A DNA stretch of 64,000 nucleotides from Nitrospira sp. (GTDB lineage: Bacteria; Nitrospirota; Nitrospiria; Nitrospirales; Nitrospiraceae). The notes below the pieces were generated by a model, which was not told where the DNA came from, ran no database searches, and saw nothing but the letters and a program-made list of their open reading frames with translations. This document shows, one piece after another, positions 27,428-38,715 of this stretch (position 1 is the first letter of the stretch; each line of letters begins with the position of its first letter). The position numbers were made by a program, and so were the translations under genes. The stretch is taken from assembly GCA_005116835.1 (NCBI GenBank), contig SWDM01000002.1, positions 1 through 64,000 of the forward strand, written 5' to 3'.

Positions 27428-29062
27428 CTAGCGGGCTTGGAACATAGGAAGCTCGCGAGAACCTTCTGCTTCCTGTTGAATGCGTAACCGTTCCAGCCGC
27501 GACTCTTCCATCACGTTCTCGAGCATGTCGTCCGTCATCTGAGTCAGCTCTGCCGCCGCATCCTTTATATCCGCATGCTCGACGGCGCGGGACAACACTT
27601 CAGCCTTCGTGGCACCTTTCTTTTGGCCCAGGAACGGCTTGATGATGAGGTAGGCCACGTCCCGAGCCGGCATGAATCGGAGGAACCTCCTGATCAACCG
27701 GAATGTCTGGAGAGGGTAATGCAGGATCTTGTAGATGAACAGTCGCTTGAGCCCTTGCCGGCGAACTTCATTGATGACCTCACCGGGCAAGCAGGTCGGA
27801 TCGATCGTGGAACATTTGAAGTACTTGTACCAATCAGCGGTTTCGCTGACTAACCCGCGCTTCACATATTCCTGCCAAAGCGGAGTTCCCCGATACACAC
27901 AGAGCCGATTGAAGCCGAATGTGTCGAGCGGCAGCTTAGAGGCCAAGTCGAACGTGGCGTTCATGTCTTCGACCGTTTCATCGGGATTCCCCACGGTGAA
28001 GAAACCATGCACGATCTCGATGCCGGCCTGCTTGGCATTCTTAACGGCCGTGGCCACTTCTTCCAACGTCTGTTCTTTCTTGAGGCGATCCAGAATCTTC
28101 TGGCTTCCGCTTTCAATCCCGAACATGACCGTCCGGCAATGGGCCTTGGCCATGGCGGGAAACAAATGCTGGGCCACCGAGTCGACACGCCCTTCGATGC
28201 CCCATTGAATCGTGAGTTTCTCGTCCATCACACCTTGGCAAATCGCCTCGATCCGCTTGGGCTGCAGCAGGAAATGGTCGTCGACGAAATAGACTGATCC
28301 ATACCCACATTCTTCGAGGTACTTGAGCTCTTTCACCACATGCGCGGCGCTCCGCGCGCGCCACTTGCCTTCATTGAAAATCGGAATATCGCAGAACACG
28401 CAGGGCCAGGGGCAGCCGCGCGACGTTTGCATCGTCGTGAACCGCTCCATCGAGAGCACAGCCGGTACGTCGAGCGGCATTGATTCGATGAAGTCGAGCG
28501 GAAGACCTTCGCGGTCTGGGAAGGGCCACTGGTCGAGATGGCGCTCCATCGGCCTGCCGGAGTTCTGTACAACCTTGCCATCCTTAGCCCAGGTCAGCCC
28601 GGCGACATCGGCTGGGTCATCGATCCGTTCGAGCAGATCGAGGAGCAACTGTTCACCATCTCCCTTGCAGATGAAATCCACTTCAGGACACTGCAGTTTG
28701 ACCAGGGCGGCATTCAAGCTTGCAAAGACACCGCCAAAGGCCAGTTTGACCTTCGAGTTAGCGGCACGAATCTGACGGGCCAGGATCTTTGCGTAGGGAT
28801 AGCTGGTGGTGCTGAGGAAGCTGAGTCCGATCAGGGCCGGCTGTTGCCGGTCGATTTCATCCAGGATCACCTCGTTCGGCGTGTCGGGATTCGCCTGATC
28901 GAACATCACACATTCGTGGCCTGCCTGTTTGAGGACCGACGAGAGGGACATAATGCCGATGGGCGGGAAGCCCATGACCCTGATACGGCCATTCTTTGCG
29001 CGTGTTTTCGCTGGGAGGGCGTAAAACTGTGGGTCGCGAACGTGGATGAGAAATATCCGCAT
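27428..29062 (-). CDS. B12-binding domain radical SAM protein
   Basis: The 544-residue protein has an N-terminal cobalamin-binding Rossmann-like domain (residues about 30-150) and a radical SAM core with the cluster motif CPWPCVFC (CxxxCxxC). A long C-terminal helical extension ends in charged repeats. Class B radical SAM enzymes of this build methylate unreactive carbons or rearrange lipids and tetrapyrroles. Hopanoid methylases share the domain order, but nothing here identifies the substrate. It is monocistronic between two low-complexity hairpins. Confidence 0.85.
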   Translation of the reverse strand: MRIFLIHVRDPQFYALPAKTRAKNGRIRVMGFPPIGIMSLSSVLKQAGHECVMFDQANPDTPNEVILDEIDRQQPALIGLSFLSTTSYPYAKILARQIRAANSKVKLAFGGVFASLNAALVKLQCPEVDFICKGDGEQLLLDLLERIDDPADVAGLTWAKDGKVVQNSGRPMERHLDQWPFPDREGLPLDFIESMPLDVPAVLSMERFTTMQTSRGCPWPCVFCDIPIFNEGKWRARSAAHVVKELKYLEECGYGSVYFVDDHFLLQPKRIEAICQGVMDEKLTIQWGIEGRVDSVAQHLFPAMAKAHCRTVMFGIESGSQKILDRLKKEQTLEEVATAVKNAKQAGIEIVHGFFTVGNPDETVEDMNATFDLASKLPLDTFGFNRLCVYRGTPLWQEYVKRGLVSETADWYKYFKCSTIDPTCLPGEVINEVRRQGLKRLFIYKILHYPLQTFRLIRRFLRFMPARDVAYLIIKPFLGQKKGATKAEVLSRAVEHADIKDAAAELTQMTDDMLENVMEESRLERLRIQQEAEGSRELPMFQAR

Positions 29063-29133
29063 GGCGTCAGCCTAACATGAATAACATGGCAGGAGAAGGG
29101 AAATAACTTGGTTCACAGGAGGGGAGACCAAAC

Positions 29134-29208
29134 AGGCTGAGGTCAAGGTCAAGGTTGAGCGAAGATCAGACTCTCTTTATCTCAACCTTAGCCTGAACCT
29201 CAACCTTC
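29134..29208. repeat. low-complexity hairpin, word AAGGTTGAG
   Basis: Left arm GGCTGAGGTCAAGGTCAAGG, right arm CTGAACCTCAACCTTC. It lies between the radical SAM gene and sucD. The rest of the gap to 29386 holds nothing recognisable. Confidence 0.75.
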
Positions 29209-29386
29209 TTCGTGCTGGATGGGTGATCGATTGAGCACCGCATTCCCACTTCGTGATTGTCCGATTCAACAAAACCGAACTCTTATTTATCGGCCCAGCA
29301 CCGCTTTCAACGTCCTCTCGGGAGTGTGAATTTACGCCAAACTGTTTGGCAAGCGACAATACACCATTGGCGAGACAAGCAAATGC

Positions 29387-30259
29387 TCAGCGGCCCAAAG
29401 CCAGCTTCACCGTGGCGCCGAGTTCGGCTGGATTGCTGCAGACACGTACCCCGGCTGCTTCGAGCGCCTTCATCTTCTCTGTCGCAGTGCCTTTACCGCC
29501 AGAAATGATGGCCCCGGCATGGCCCATGCGCCGTCCTGGGGGAGCCGTGATGCCGGCGATGAAACTGACGACCGGCTTCTTCACATTCTTCTTGATAAAC
29601 TCAGCAGCTTTTTCCTCCGCATCGCCGCCGATCTCACCAATCATCACAATGGCCTGAGTCTCGGGATCTTTCTCGAACAAAGCCAGTATATCGACAAACC
29701 CTGTCCCATTGACCGGATCTCCGCCGATCCCGACGCAGGTTGTTTCACCTAGCCCAAGCGTCGAGAGTTGATGCACCGCTTCGTAGGTGAGGGTCCCGCT
29801 ACGAGACACGACGCCTACCACACCCTTCTTATGGATAAAGCCAGGCATGATCCCGATCTTCGCCTCATCGACGGTGATAACACCGGGACAGTTCGGTCCG
29901 ATCAAGCGAACATCCTTGCCACGCAGCGCGCGCTTGACCTTTACCATGTCGTTCACCGGAATGCCTTCGGTAATGCAGATGATCAGCTTCACTCCGGCCT
30001 CAGCTGCTTCCAAAATCGCATCGGCGCAAAACGGCGGAGGCACAAAGATCAGCGAGGTGTCGCACTGGGCTTTCTTGACTGCATCCCGCACAGTGTTGAA
30101 GACCGGAATACCCTCGACCTCTTGCCCCGCCTTGCCAGGCGTGACGCCGGCCACAACCTGCGTCCCATAAGCCTTGCACTGGGTCGCATGGAACGAACCT
30201 TCCTTACCAGTAATCCCCTGCACCACCACCCGCGTATGCTTGTTAACGAGAATGCTCAC
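29387..30259 (-). CDS. sucD: succinyl-CoA synthetase alpha subunit
   Basis: The 290-residue subunit has the CoA-binding N-terminal domain ([17 protein letters not shown]) and the phospho-His site in [13 protein letters not shown]. With SucC it interconverts succinate, CoA and ATP with succinyl-CoA. In the reductive TCA direction it feeds succinyl-CoA to 2-oxoglutarate synthesis. It is the last gene of the leftward rTCA block, separated from sucC by a GC-rich palindromic element. Confidence 0.96.
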   Translation of the reverse strand: MSILVNKHTRVVVQGITGKEGSFHATQCKAYGTQVVAGVTPGKAGQEVEGIPVFNTVRDAVKKAQCDTSLIFVPPPFCADAILEAAEAGVKLIICITEGIPVNDMVKVKRALRGKDVRLIGPNCPGVITVDEAKIGIMPGFIHKKGVVGVVSRSGTLTYEAVHQLSTLGLGETTCVGIGGDPVNGTGFVDILALFEKDPETQAIVMIGEIGGDAEEKAAEFIKKNVKKPVVSFIAGITAPPGRRMGHAGAIISGGKGTATEKMKALEAAGVRVCSNPAELGATVKLALGR

Positions 30260-30313
30260 GATACCCTCTTTTCTTTCTTATTCCATCTTCCCCATGACTG
30301 GAAAGCGATCTTT

Positions 30314-30409
30314 GGGAGGTGCGGGGTTAAGTCCCCACTGCGCGCGTCCAACGAGGGCCTTCTGAGGCCGCGCGTTGCGCGAGCACAGGGACTTGGCCCC
30401 GCACCTCCC
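30314..30409. repeat. palindromic element, family B core with GC-rich arms
   Basis: Arms GGGAGGTGCGGGG...AAGTCCC (30314-30335) and the complement (30388-30409) match at 20 of 22 positions. They enclose a 52-bp core, ACTGCGCGCGTCCAACGAGG ... GCGCGAGCACA, that also occurs at 54498-54551 between unrelated arms. The core has its own hairpin GGCCT-TCTG-AGGCC. It sits between sucC and sucD. Confidence 0.85.
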
Positions 30410-30416
30410 TCATCTC

Positions 30417-31595
30417 CTACGCCGCTTTGCCTGTCAGCTTCACAATTTTTTGCGCCGCCTCCCACAAATCATTCGCCACTTCCAATTTCAATCCTGACTC
30501 CGCCAACAGTTTGCGGCCTTCGTCTGCATTGGTGCCCTGTAATCGGACGACCAACGGCACATTGATCTTCACTTCTTTCGCCGCCTCGATGACACCATGG
30601 GCAATCCGCTCGCAACGAACGATCCCGCCGAAAATGTTGATGAAGATGCCCTTGACGTTCGGATCTTTCAGTAGAATCCTAAAGCCGGCCGCCACCGTTT
30701 CCTTTGTCGCGCCGCCTCCGACGTCCAGGAAGTTCGCCGGTTCGCTGCCCGCCAGCTTGATGACATCCATCGTCGCCATGGCGAGGCCGGCTCCGTTCAC
30801 CATGCAACCGATGTTGCCGTCCAGCTTGATGTAGTTCAGATTATTTTCCCCCGCTTCGATCTCGAGCGGATCTTCTTCATTAAGATCGCGCATCTGCTGC
30901 ACATCGGCATGCCTGAATAGGGCGTTATCGTCGAAGGAAACCTTCCCGTCCAACGCGATCAATTTCTTATCGCTGGTAACGACCAATGGATTGATCTCCA
31001 CCATCGCCGCATTCTTCTCCATAAACAGACGATAGAGGTTCCCGAGCATTTGGATGAAGGGATTGACGACGGCCGGCTCTATAGCAGGAAGTCCAAGCGC
31101 GAAGGCGATGTTTCTCCCGTTGTACGATTGAAACCCGACTGCCGGATCAATCGCCTCCCGGATAATCTTTTCCGGGGTATTGGCAGCCACAATTTCGATC
31201 TCCATCCCACCTTCGGTGCTGGCGATAAATACGGGCCACCCGCTGTCACGATCGACGAGGAGGCTCACATATAATTCCTTGGCAATCGCAGCCCCTTCTT
31301 CGACCAGCAAGCGTCGTACTTCCCGCCCCTTAGGGCCGGTTTGGTGAGTGACGAGGGTCTTGCCGATCAATTCCTTGACTAGGCCTGGCACAGCTGCCTT
31401 GTCCTTCGTAATCTTGACGCCACCGGCTTTGCCTCGGCCTCCTGCGTGGATCTGCGCCTTGACGACGAATACCGGGGTATTCAGCTCTGCGGCCCATGCA
31501 GCTCCTGCCTCTGGCGAGGTGATCTCTCTCCCGCGCGGAACCGGAACCCCGAACTGCCCGAATAACTGCTTCGCCTGAAACTCATGAACGTTCAT
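30417..31595 (-). CDS. sucC: succinyl-CoA synthetase beta subunit
   Basis: The 392-residue ATP-grasp subunit starts MNVHEFQAKQLFGQFGVPVP and ends with the CoA-ligase domain (GIFINIFGGIVRCERIAHGV). The nucleotide-binding loop AQIHAGGRGKAGGVK is visible. It partners with SucD encoded 157 bases downstream. Within the rTCA block it acts after fumarate reductase. Low-complexity or palindromic hairpins flank it on both sides. Confidence 0.96.
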   Translation of the reverse strand: MNVHEFQAKQLFGQFGVPVPRGREITSPEAGAAWAAELNTPVFVVKAQIHAGGRGKAGGVKITKDKAAVPGLVKELIGKTLVTHQTGPKGREVRRLLVEEGAAIAKELYVSLLVDRDSGWPVFIASTEGGMEIEIVAANTPEKIIREAIDPAVGFQSYNGRNIAFALGLPAIEPAVVNPFIQMLGNLYRLFMEKNAAMVEINPLVVTSDKKLIALDGKVSFDDNALFRHADVQQMRDLNEEDPLEIEAGENNLNYIKLDGNIGCMVNGAGLAMATMDVIKLAGSEPANFLDVGGGATKETVAAGFRILLKDPNVKGIFINIFGGIVRCERIAHGVIEAAKEVKINVPLVVRLQGTNADEGRKLLAESGLKLEVANDLWEAAQKIVKLTGKAA

Positions 31596-31615
31596 CGTCG
31601 CTCCTTCTGTCGTTT

Positions 31616-31698
31616 CAGTGCTGAGTAGAAAGTGCTGAGAACTGAGCAGAGATTCTTCGTCCGTTAACTCAGCACTTATTACCCAGCACTCAGCACTG
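31616..31698. repeat. low-complexity hairpin, word GTGCTGAG
   Basis: Arms CAGTGCTGAGTAGAAAGTGC and CCCAGCACTCAGCACTG. It lies between frdA and sucC and uses the same word as 3723-3820. Confidence 0.8.
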
Positions 31699-31700
31699 CG

Positions 31701-33281
31701 TTACCCTTTCCTTGTGTACGCTGGCAGGATCATGGGGGAGACGATCCCGTTCGAACTGCCGTGCTTCTTGGCCTCGGCGCGGAATCCCTTCAGATGCCCG
31801 ACCGTCAACTTCCCTTGCGGCATGGCAGCGGCGCGAGCCGCAGCCGTCATCCCAGATCGCTTTCCAAAGACCATCAGGTCGAGAAGCGAATTACCCATCA
31901 ATCGATTTCGTCCATGCAATCCGCCGGATGCCTCACCCGCAACAAAGAGATTGGGCACGTTGGTTTCCGAGTTGGTATCGATCTTCACCCCGCCGTTCTG
32001 ATAATGCAGCGTCGGATAGATCAACACCGGATCCTTGCTGATGTCGATGCCGAACCGCTCGAACTGCAGCATCATCGCGGGAAAATGCTTCTCCAATGTC
32101 CCGTCACCATGTTCCGCATCGAGCAACGGCGTATCGAGCCAGACACCGATGCGCCCGGACATCGTACGGATACCGCGCCCCTCTTCGCACTCCCTGATAA
32201 TCGAAGACGACACGACATCGCGGGTGTCCAGTTCGTTGACGAACCGTTCTCCCTTCGCATTGACCAGATGTCCCCCTTCGGACCTGATACCCTCCGTCAC
32301 CAGAGCCCCGATGAGCTGTTCGGGGTAAACCGCTCCGGATGGGTGGTACTGGAATGTATCGATGTGCATGAGCTTGGCGCCCATCCGATAGGCCAGGCAG
32401 AGACCGTCGCCGGTGGCGCCGTAGTGATTGCTGGTTGGAAATCCCTGAATATGAAGCCTGCCGATCCCACCGGTCGCCAGGATGACGGACTTGGCTGCCA
32501 CGACGACATGGCGCTGGTTGTCGAGGTCTTTGAAGATTGCGCCGGTGCAGTTCCCCTTCTCATCGCTCGTCAGCTCGACCGCGGCGCAAAACTCAAGTAG
32601 CTGTATCTTCTGATTCAGGACCTCATCCTTGAGCACCCGCATGATCTCAAGGCCTGTGTAGTCTGAACAGGTGAGGAGCCGCGGCTTCGAACTGCCGCCG
32701 CCTTTTTTCACATGGAGGTTGCCGTCCCCATCGCGATCGAACAGCACGCCCAGGCTCAATAACCATTTCGCAATCGAGGGGCCTTCCTCGACCATCACCT
32801 TGAGCAGCTGATGGTCGTTCTGCATGTGGCCGCCCTTCAGCGTGTCCAGGAAATGGGTGACCGGTGAGTCCCCTGACGCGACAGAGATCTGCATGCCCCC
32901 TTGCGCCATCACACTGTTGGAGTCGCCGAGACGGAGCTTGGTCGCCAGCATAACCTTGGCGCCAGCCGCATGGGCATGGAGCGCCGCCGCACAACCGGCC
33001 CCGCCGCCGCCCACCACCAACACGTCGGTCGTGTAGTCAGCCGTCAGGTCGAACTCGTCGGCGATAGGGCTATCGCCCTCCAGCAACGATGCCAGCTCGA
33101 CGACCGTCTTATCCCCGCTGTTGGGACCAAAACGGATCGGCCGATAGGCGCGCTCGCGATAATCGGGATGATATTTATGGATCAGCTGGTCGCAGCCTGC
33201 TTGAGAGAACTTGGGAATGGTCTGCTTACGCCGAGCATCCCGCGATCTATGCACGATTTGTTGGAGAGCGTGGACATCCAT
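31701..33281 (-). CDS. frdA: fumarate reductase/succinate dehydrogenase flavoprotein subunit
   Basis: The 526-residue FAD enzyme has the N-terminal dinucleotide fold (VLVVGGGGAGCAAALHAHAAG) and the substrate-capping domain (ATGDGLCLAYRMGAKLMHID, then QYHPSG). With the iron-sulfur subunit encoded just upstream it would reduce fumarate in the rTCA direction. Where classical SdhA/FrdA have the FAD-linking His before AQGG, this protein has DSNSVMAQGG, so FAD is probably bound non-covalently. The ~75-residue N-terminal extension is unusual. No membrane anchor gene is in the cluster. Confidence 0.88.
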   Translation of the reverse strand: MDVHALQQIVHRSRDARRKQTIPKFSQAGCDQLIHKYHPDYRERAYRPIRFGPNSGDKTVVELASLLEGDSPIADEFDLTADYTTDVLVVGGGGAGCAAALHAHAAGAKVMLATKLRLGDSNSVMAQGGMQISVASGDSPVTHFLDTLKGGHMQNDHQLLKVMVEEGPSIAKWLLSLGVLFDRDGDGNLHVKKGGGSSKPRLLTCSDYTGLEIMRVLKDEVLNQKIQLLEFCAAVELTSDEKGNCTGAIFKDLDNQRHVVVAAKSVILATGGIGRLHIQGFPTSNHYGATGDGLCLAYRMGAKLMHIDTFQYHPSGAVYPEQLIGALVTEGIRSEGGHLVNAKGERFVNELDTRDVVSSSIIRECEEGRGIRTMSGRIGVWLDTPLLDAEHGDGTLEKHFPAMMLQFERFGIDISKDPVLIYPTLHYQNGGVKIDTNSETNVPNLFVAGEASGGLHGRNRLMGNSLLDLMVFGKRSGMTAAARAAAMPQGKLTVGHLKGFRAEAKKHGSSNGIVSPMILPAYTRKG

Positions 33282-33284
33282 TCT

Positions 33285-33358
33285 TTAGCTTTCAGTCTTC
33301 AGCCTTCAGCCTTCAGCCTCTCATTCAGAAGCTGAGAGCTGACAGCTGACTGCTCGTC
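33285..33358. repeat. low-complexity hairpin, word TTCAGCC
   Basis: The left arm is a run of TTCAGCC units (TCTTCAGCCTTCAGCCTTCA), the right arm GCTGAGAGCTGACAGCTGAC. It lies between frdB and frdA. Confidence 0.8.
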
Positions 33359-33361
33359 GTG

Positions 33362-34084
33362 CTATTTCACCGTTACGCAGTGATCGGTCAATTCTTTTTC
33401 GTTCATCTTGAGGATCTTGGCCCACTCATCGTTGAAACGTCCGTCCTCGATTTCTTTTATACGCACATCCAGGCCCGGGGGTTTTTCGGTGAAATGAGCC
33501 CCCTGCGCCCGACTCACATAGAGGGCCACGAGATTAGGCGCGATGTCCGCGATACAGACCGGTGTGCACATCCCGCACATGACGCAATCCATGAACATCT
33601 CGGACACACTCTTGAAATCTCCGAAGACGGCCTTCCAGACTCCCTCGCGCACATCGATGCTCTGCGGGCAGGCCTCAGTGCAGGCGTTGCAATTTCTGCA
33701 GAGCGGCGTTTCGGGATAGAGATTGAAGAGATCCTGTTTCGGATCCTTGAGCGCCTGCATGTCATAGGTGGCCTTCCGGGCTGGGAAAGGCGGCATCATC
33801 GTAATCGACATGCCGTCTTGCACCGCCATTTGGCAGGCTAAACAGGTTCTTACCTTTGGATCGTCCTTCGTCCGATAATAGGCAGCGCAAGCGCCGCAAA
33901 ACCCGCCGAGACAGCCGGCCCCACGGACGACTTCCTGACCCGAGTACCACAGGGCCTTAATGACCGTGATCCCCTCCGGCACCTCGTACTTCTTGCCGGC
34001 GATCTCGACCGTGACCATCTTGTGCCGAATGACTTCAGGCTGATCGATGACGTTGCTGTCTTCTTGGGCCATGCTCTCCAACAT
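33362..34084 (-). CDS. frdB: fumarate reductase/succinate dehydrogenase iron-sulfur subunit
   Basis: The 240-residue protein has an N-terminal plant-type ferredoxin domain with [2Fe-2S] ligands (CLGGFCGAC ... CLAC). Its C-terminal domain has two clusters of the form CxxCxxCxxxC: CRNCNACTEACP and CVMCGMCTPVC. Classical FrdB has one [4Fe-4S] and one [3Fe-4S], so two full [4Fe-4S] motifs point to a variant enzyme. It passes electrons to FrdA, encoded 80 bases downstream. The start could be 34084 or the ATG at 34072. Confidence 0.88.
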   Translation of the reverse strand: MLESMAQEDSNVIDQPEVIRHKMVTVEIAGKKYEVPEGITVIKALWYSGQEVVRGAGCLGGFCGACAAYYRTKDDPKVRTCLACQMAVQDGMSITMMPPFPARKATYDMQALKDPKQDLFNLYPETPLCRNCNACTEACPQSIDVREGVWKAVFGDFKSVSEMFMDCVMCGMCTPVCIADIAPNLVALYVSRAQGAHFTEKPPGLDVRIKEIEDGRFNDEWAKILKMNEKELTDHCVTVK

Positions 34085-34086
34085 CC

Positions 34087-34163
34087 GCTATCAGCCCTCA
34101 GCCATCAGCTTTCAGCCTTCGGATATCCCGTCGACTGATCGCTGACAGCTGACCGCTGATGGC
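34087..34163. repeat. low-complexity hairpin, word ATCAGC/TTCAGCC
   Basis: Arms CTATCAGCCCTCAGCCATCA and GCTGACAGCTGACCGCTGAT. It lies between the isocitrate dehydrogenase gene and frdB. Confidence 0.8.
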
Positions 34164-34167
34164 TTTC

Positions 34168-36423
<2,256 letters not shown>

Positions 36424-38670
36424 TTAGTTCAGCGCGTTCAACGCTGAACCGGCCTTGAACCACGCAATCTGTTGTTCGGTGATGCTGTGGTTCGCCTGAA
36501 TGGTGAGTGACTTACCATCCGCCTTATGGATGGTCACTTGCACCGGTTTGCCAGGAGCCAGACTGCTTAGCCCTGTCACGCTGATGCGGTCCTGTTGCTC
36601 GATCTTCTCGTAATCCTTCGGGTCAGCGAAGGTCAACGCCAAGATCCCCTGCTTCTTCAAATTGGTCTCATGAATACGGGCAAAGCTCTTCGTGATCACG
36701 ACAAGAACGTTCAGGAATCGCGGCGACATTGCGGCATGCTCTCTGCTGCTGCCTTCTCCGTAATTCTCGTCGCCGACCACGATCGAACCGATGCCCTTCG
36801 CTTTGTACCGGCGAGCAATCTGGGCCATGGTCAGACCCGTTTCGCCCGTCAACACGTCCGTCCCCTTGCCTGGCTCGGGGAAAAACGCATTGTTCGCGCC
36901 CAGGAACATGTTATCGCTGATCCTATCTAAATGGCCACGGAACTTGAGCCAGGGGCCGGCTGGGGAAATATGATCGGTCGTCGTCTTGCCCTTGGTCTTG
37001 ATCAAGAGCGGAAGTTTTTCGAAATCCTTGCCGCCCCAACGAGGAAAGGGCTGCAAGAGTTGCAGCCGTTCGCTGGTCGGTGGCACTTCGACGGTCAAGC
37101 CCTCGCCGCTGGCAGCCGGCGCAACGAATCCCTCTTCACCCTTCGCGAACCCCTTGGCGGGAAGCTCTTCACCCACCGGCGGCAGGAACTTGAATTCCTT
37201 CCCATCCGCCCCCTTGAGCGTCTGATTGACTGGATCGAATCCAAGATCGCCCGTGATGGCATAGGCCGTCACGACTTCCGGGCTCGCAAGGAACGACAGT
37301 GTTTCATTGATGCCGTCGTTACGGCCAGGGAAATTGCGGTTGAAGGAGCTGACAATTGAATCCGCTTTCCCCTTCACACCATCGGCTCGTTTCCACTGTC
37401 CGATGCAGGGGCCACAAGAATTGGACAGCACCGTGCCACCCAGCTTTTCAAATGTGTCCAAGAACCCGTCGCGCTTCATCGTGTTGTAAATGCGCTCGGA
37501 GCCAGGAGACACGAGGAACGAGGTCTTCGCCTTCAGCCCAGCCTTCAAGCCCTGCTGAGCGATGTGAGCAGACCGGCTGATGTCTTCATAGGATGAATTG
37601 GTGCAGCTGCCGATGAGCGCCGCCTTGAGCTCGACTGGATAACCCTTCTCCTTGGCTTCCGCCGCCATCTTGGAAATAGGCCTGGCGAGGTCCGGCGTAT
37701 GGGGTCCGACGACATGGGGCTCGAGCTTCGACAGATCGATTTCGACTATCTGGTCGTAGTACTTCTCTGGCGACTGGGCAACCTCGGGGTCGGGAACAAG
37801 TAATGATTTATTGGCGAGCGCCAGGTTGGCGAGGTCAGCGCGATCCGTGATGTTCAGATAGGCGACCATCTTCTGGTCGAATGGGAACACCGATGTCGTA
37901 GCGCCCAACTCTGCGCCCATGTTGCAGATCGTTCCCTTCCCGGTCGCGCTGATGGTCTCGGCGCCAGGGCCGAAGTATTCGACGATCTTGTTCGTTCCGC
38001 CCTTTACCGTGAGCAGGCCGCAGAGGTACAGAATCACGTCCTTCGGCGAAGCCCAACCGCTCAACTTGCCGGTCAAATGGATGCCGATCAGTTTCGGATG
38101 GAGGACTTCCCATGGCAGGCCCGCCATCACCTCACCGGCATCGGCGCCGCCGACGCCGATCGCCAATCCGCCAAGCCCACCGCCGTTCGGCGTGTGAGAG
38201 TCGGTTCCGATGATCAAGCTGCCGGGAAATGCATAGTTCTCCAACACGACTTGGTGAATGATCCCTGCGCCCGGCTTCCAGAAACCAATGCCGTACTTCT
38301 TCGCTGCCGAAGCGAGAAAGTTATAGACTTCCGCGTTCTCATCCACCGCACGGAGCAGATCCTTTTCAGAGCCCATCTCGGCGCGAATCAAGTGATCGCA
38401 ATGGATGGTACTCGGCACTGCCGCCTGCTTCTTATTAGCTTGCATGAACTGCAGAATGGCCATCTGGGCCGTCGCGTCTTGCATCGCGACGCGATCTGGC
38501 CTCAGGGCCAACATCGCCTTGCCACGCTCCCACACCTGGCTGTCGAAATCGTCCGCATGTGAAACCAACACCTTCTCCGACAGAGTCAGACCACGACCAA
38601 ACTTCTTCCTAGCCTTCGCGAACACATCCGGCATCTTCGCGTAGAGATTTTTCGCAAGATCGATAGACAT
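36424..38670 (-). CDS. acn: aconitate hydratase
   Basis: The 748-residue enzyme interconverts citrate and isocitrate. The [4Fe-4S] ligands are visible in [11 protein letters not shown] and [10 protein letters not shown], and the C-terminal swivel domain has [18 protein letters not shown]. The length fits the mitochondrial-type aconitase rather than AcnA or AcnB of enterobacteria. It lies between aclA and the isocitrate dehydrogenase gene in the rTCA block, after an AT-rich hairpin. Confidence 0.95.
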   Translation of the reverse strand: MSIDLAKNLYAKMPDVFAKARKKFGRGLTLSEKVLVSHADDFDSQVWERGKAMLALRPDRVAMQDATAQMAILQFMQANKKQAAVPSTIHCDHLIRAEMGSEKDLLRAVDENAEVYNFLASAAKKYGIGFWKPGAGIIHQVVLENYAFPGSLIIGTDSHTPNGGGLGGLAIGVGGADAGEVMAGLPWEVLHPKLIGIHLTGKLSGWASPKDVILYLCGLLTVKGGTNKIVEYFGPGAETISATGKGTICNMGAELGATTSVFPFDQKMVAYLNITDRADLANLALANKSLLVPDPEVAQSPEKYYDQIVEIDLSKLEPHVVGPHTPDLARPISKMAAEAKEKGYPVELKAALIGSCTNSSYEDISRSAHIAQQGLKAGLKAKTSFLVSPGSERIYNTMKRDGFLDTFEKLGGTVLSNSCGPCIGQWKRADGVKGKADSIVSSFNRNFPGRNDGINETLSFLASPEVVTAYAITGDLGFDPVNQTLKGADGKEFKFLPPVGEELPAKGFAKGEEGFVAPAASGEGLTVEVPPTSERLQLLQPFPRWGGKDFEKLPLLIKTKGKTTTDHISPAGPWLKFRGHLDRISDNMFLGANNAFFPEPGKGTDVLTGETGLTMAQIARRYKAKGIGSIVVGDENYGEGSSREHAAMSPRFLNVLVVITKSFARIHETNLKKQGILALTFADPKDYEKIEQQDRISVTGLSSLAPGKPVQVTIHKADGKSLTIQANHSITEQQIAWFKAGSALNALN

Positions 38671-38678
38671 GATGGCCT

Positions 38679-38712
38679 CAATTCAAAATTAATAATTTTA
38701 AATTAGAAATTG
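38679..38712. repeat. AT-rich low-complexity hairpin, word AATTnAAAATT
   Basis: A short hairpin opening CAATTCAAAATTAATAATTT and closing AAATTAGAAATTG, between aclA and the aconitase gene. It has a different word but the same design as the other gaps. Confidence 0.7.
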
Positions 38713-38715
38713 TTG

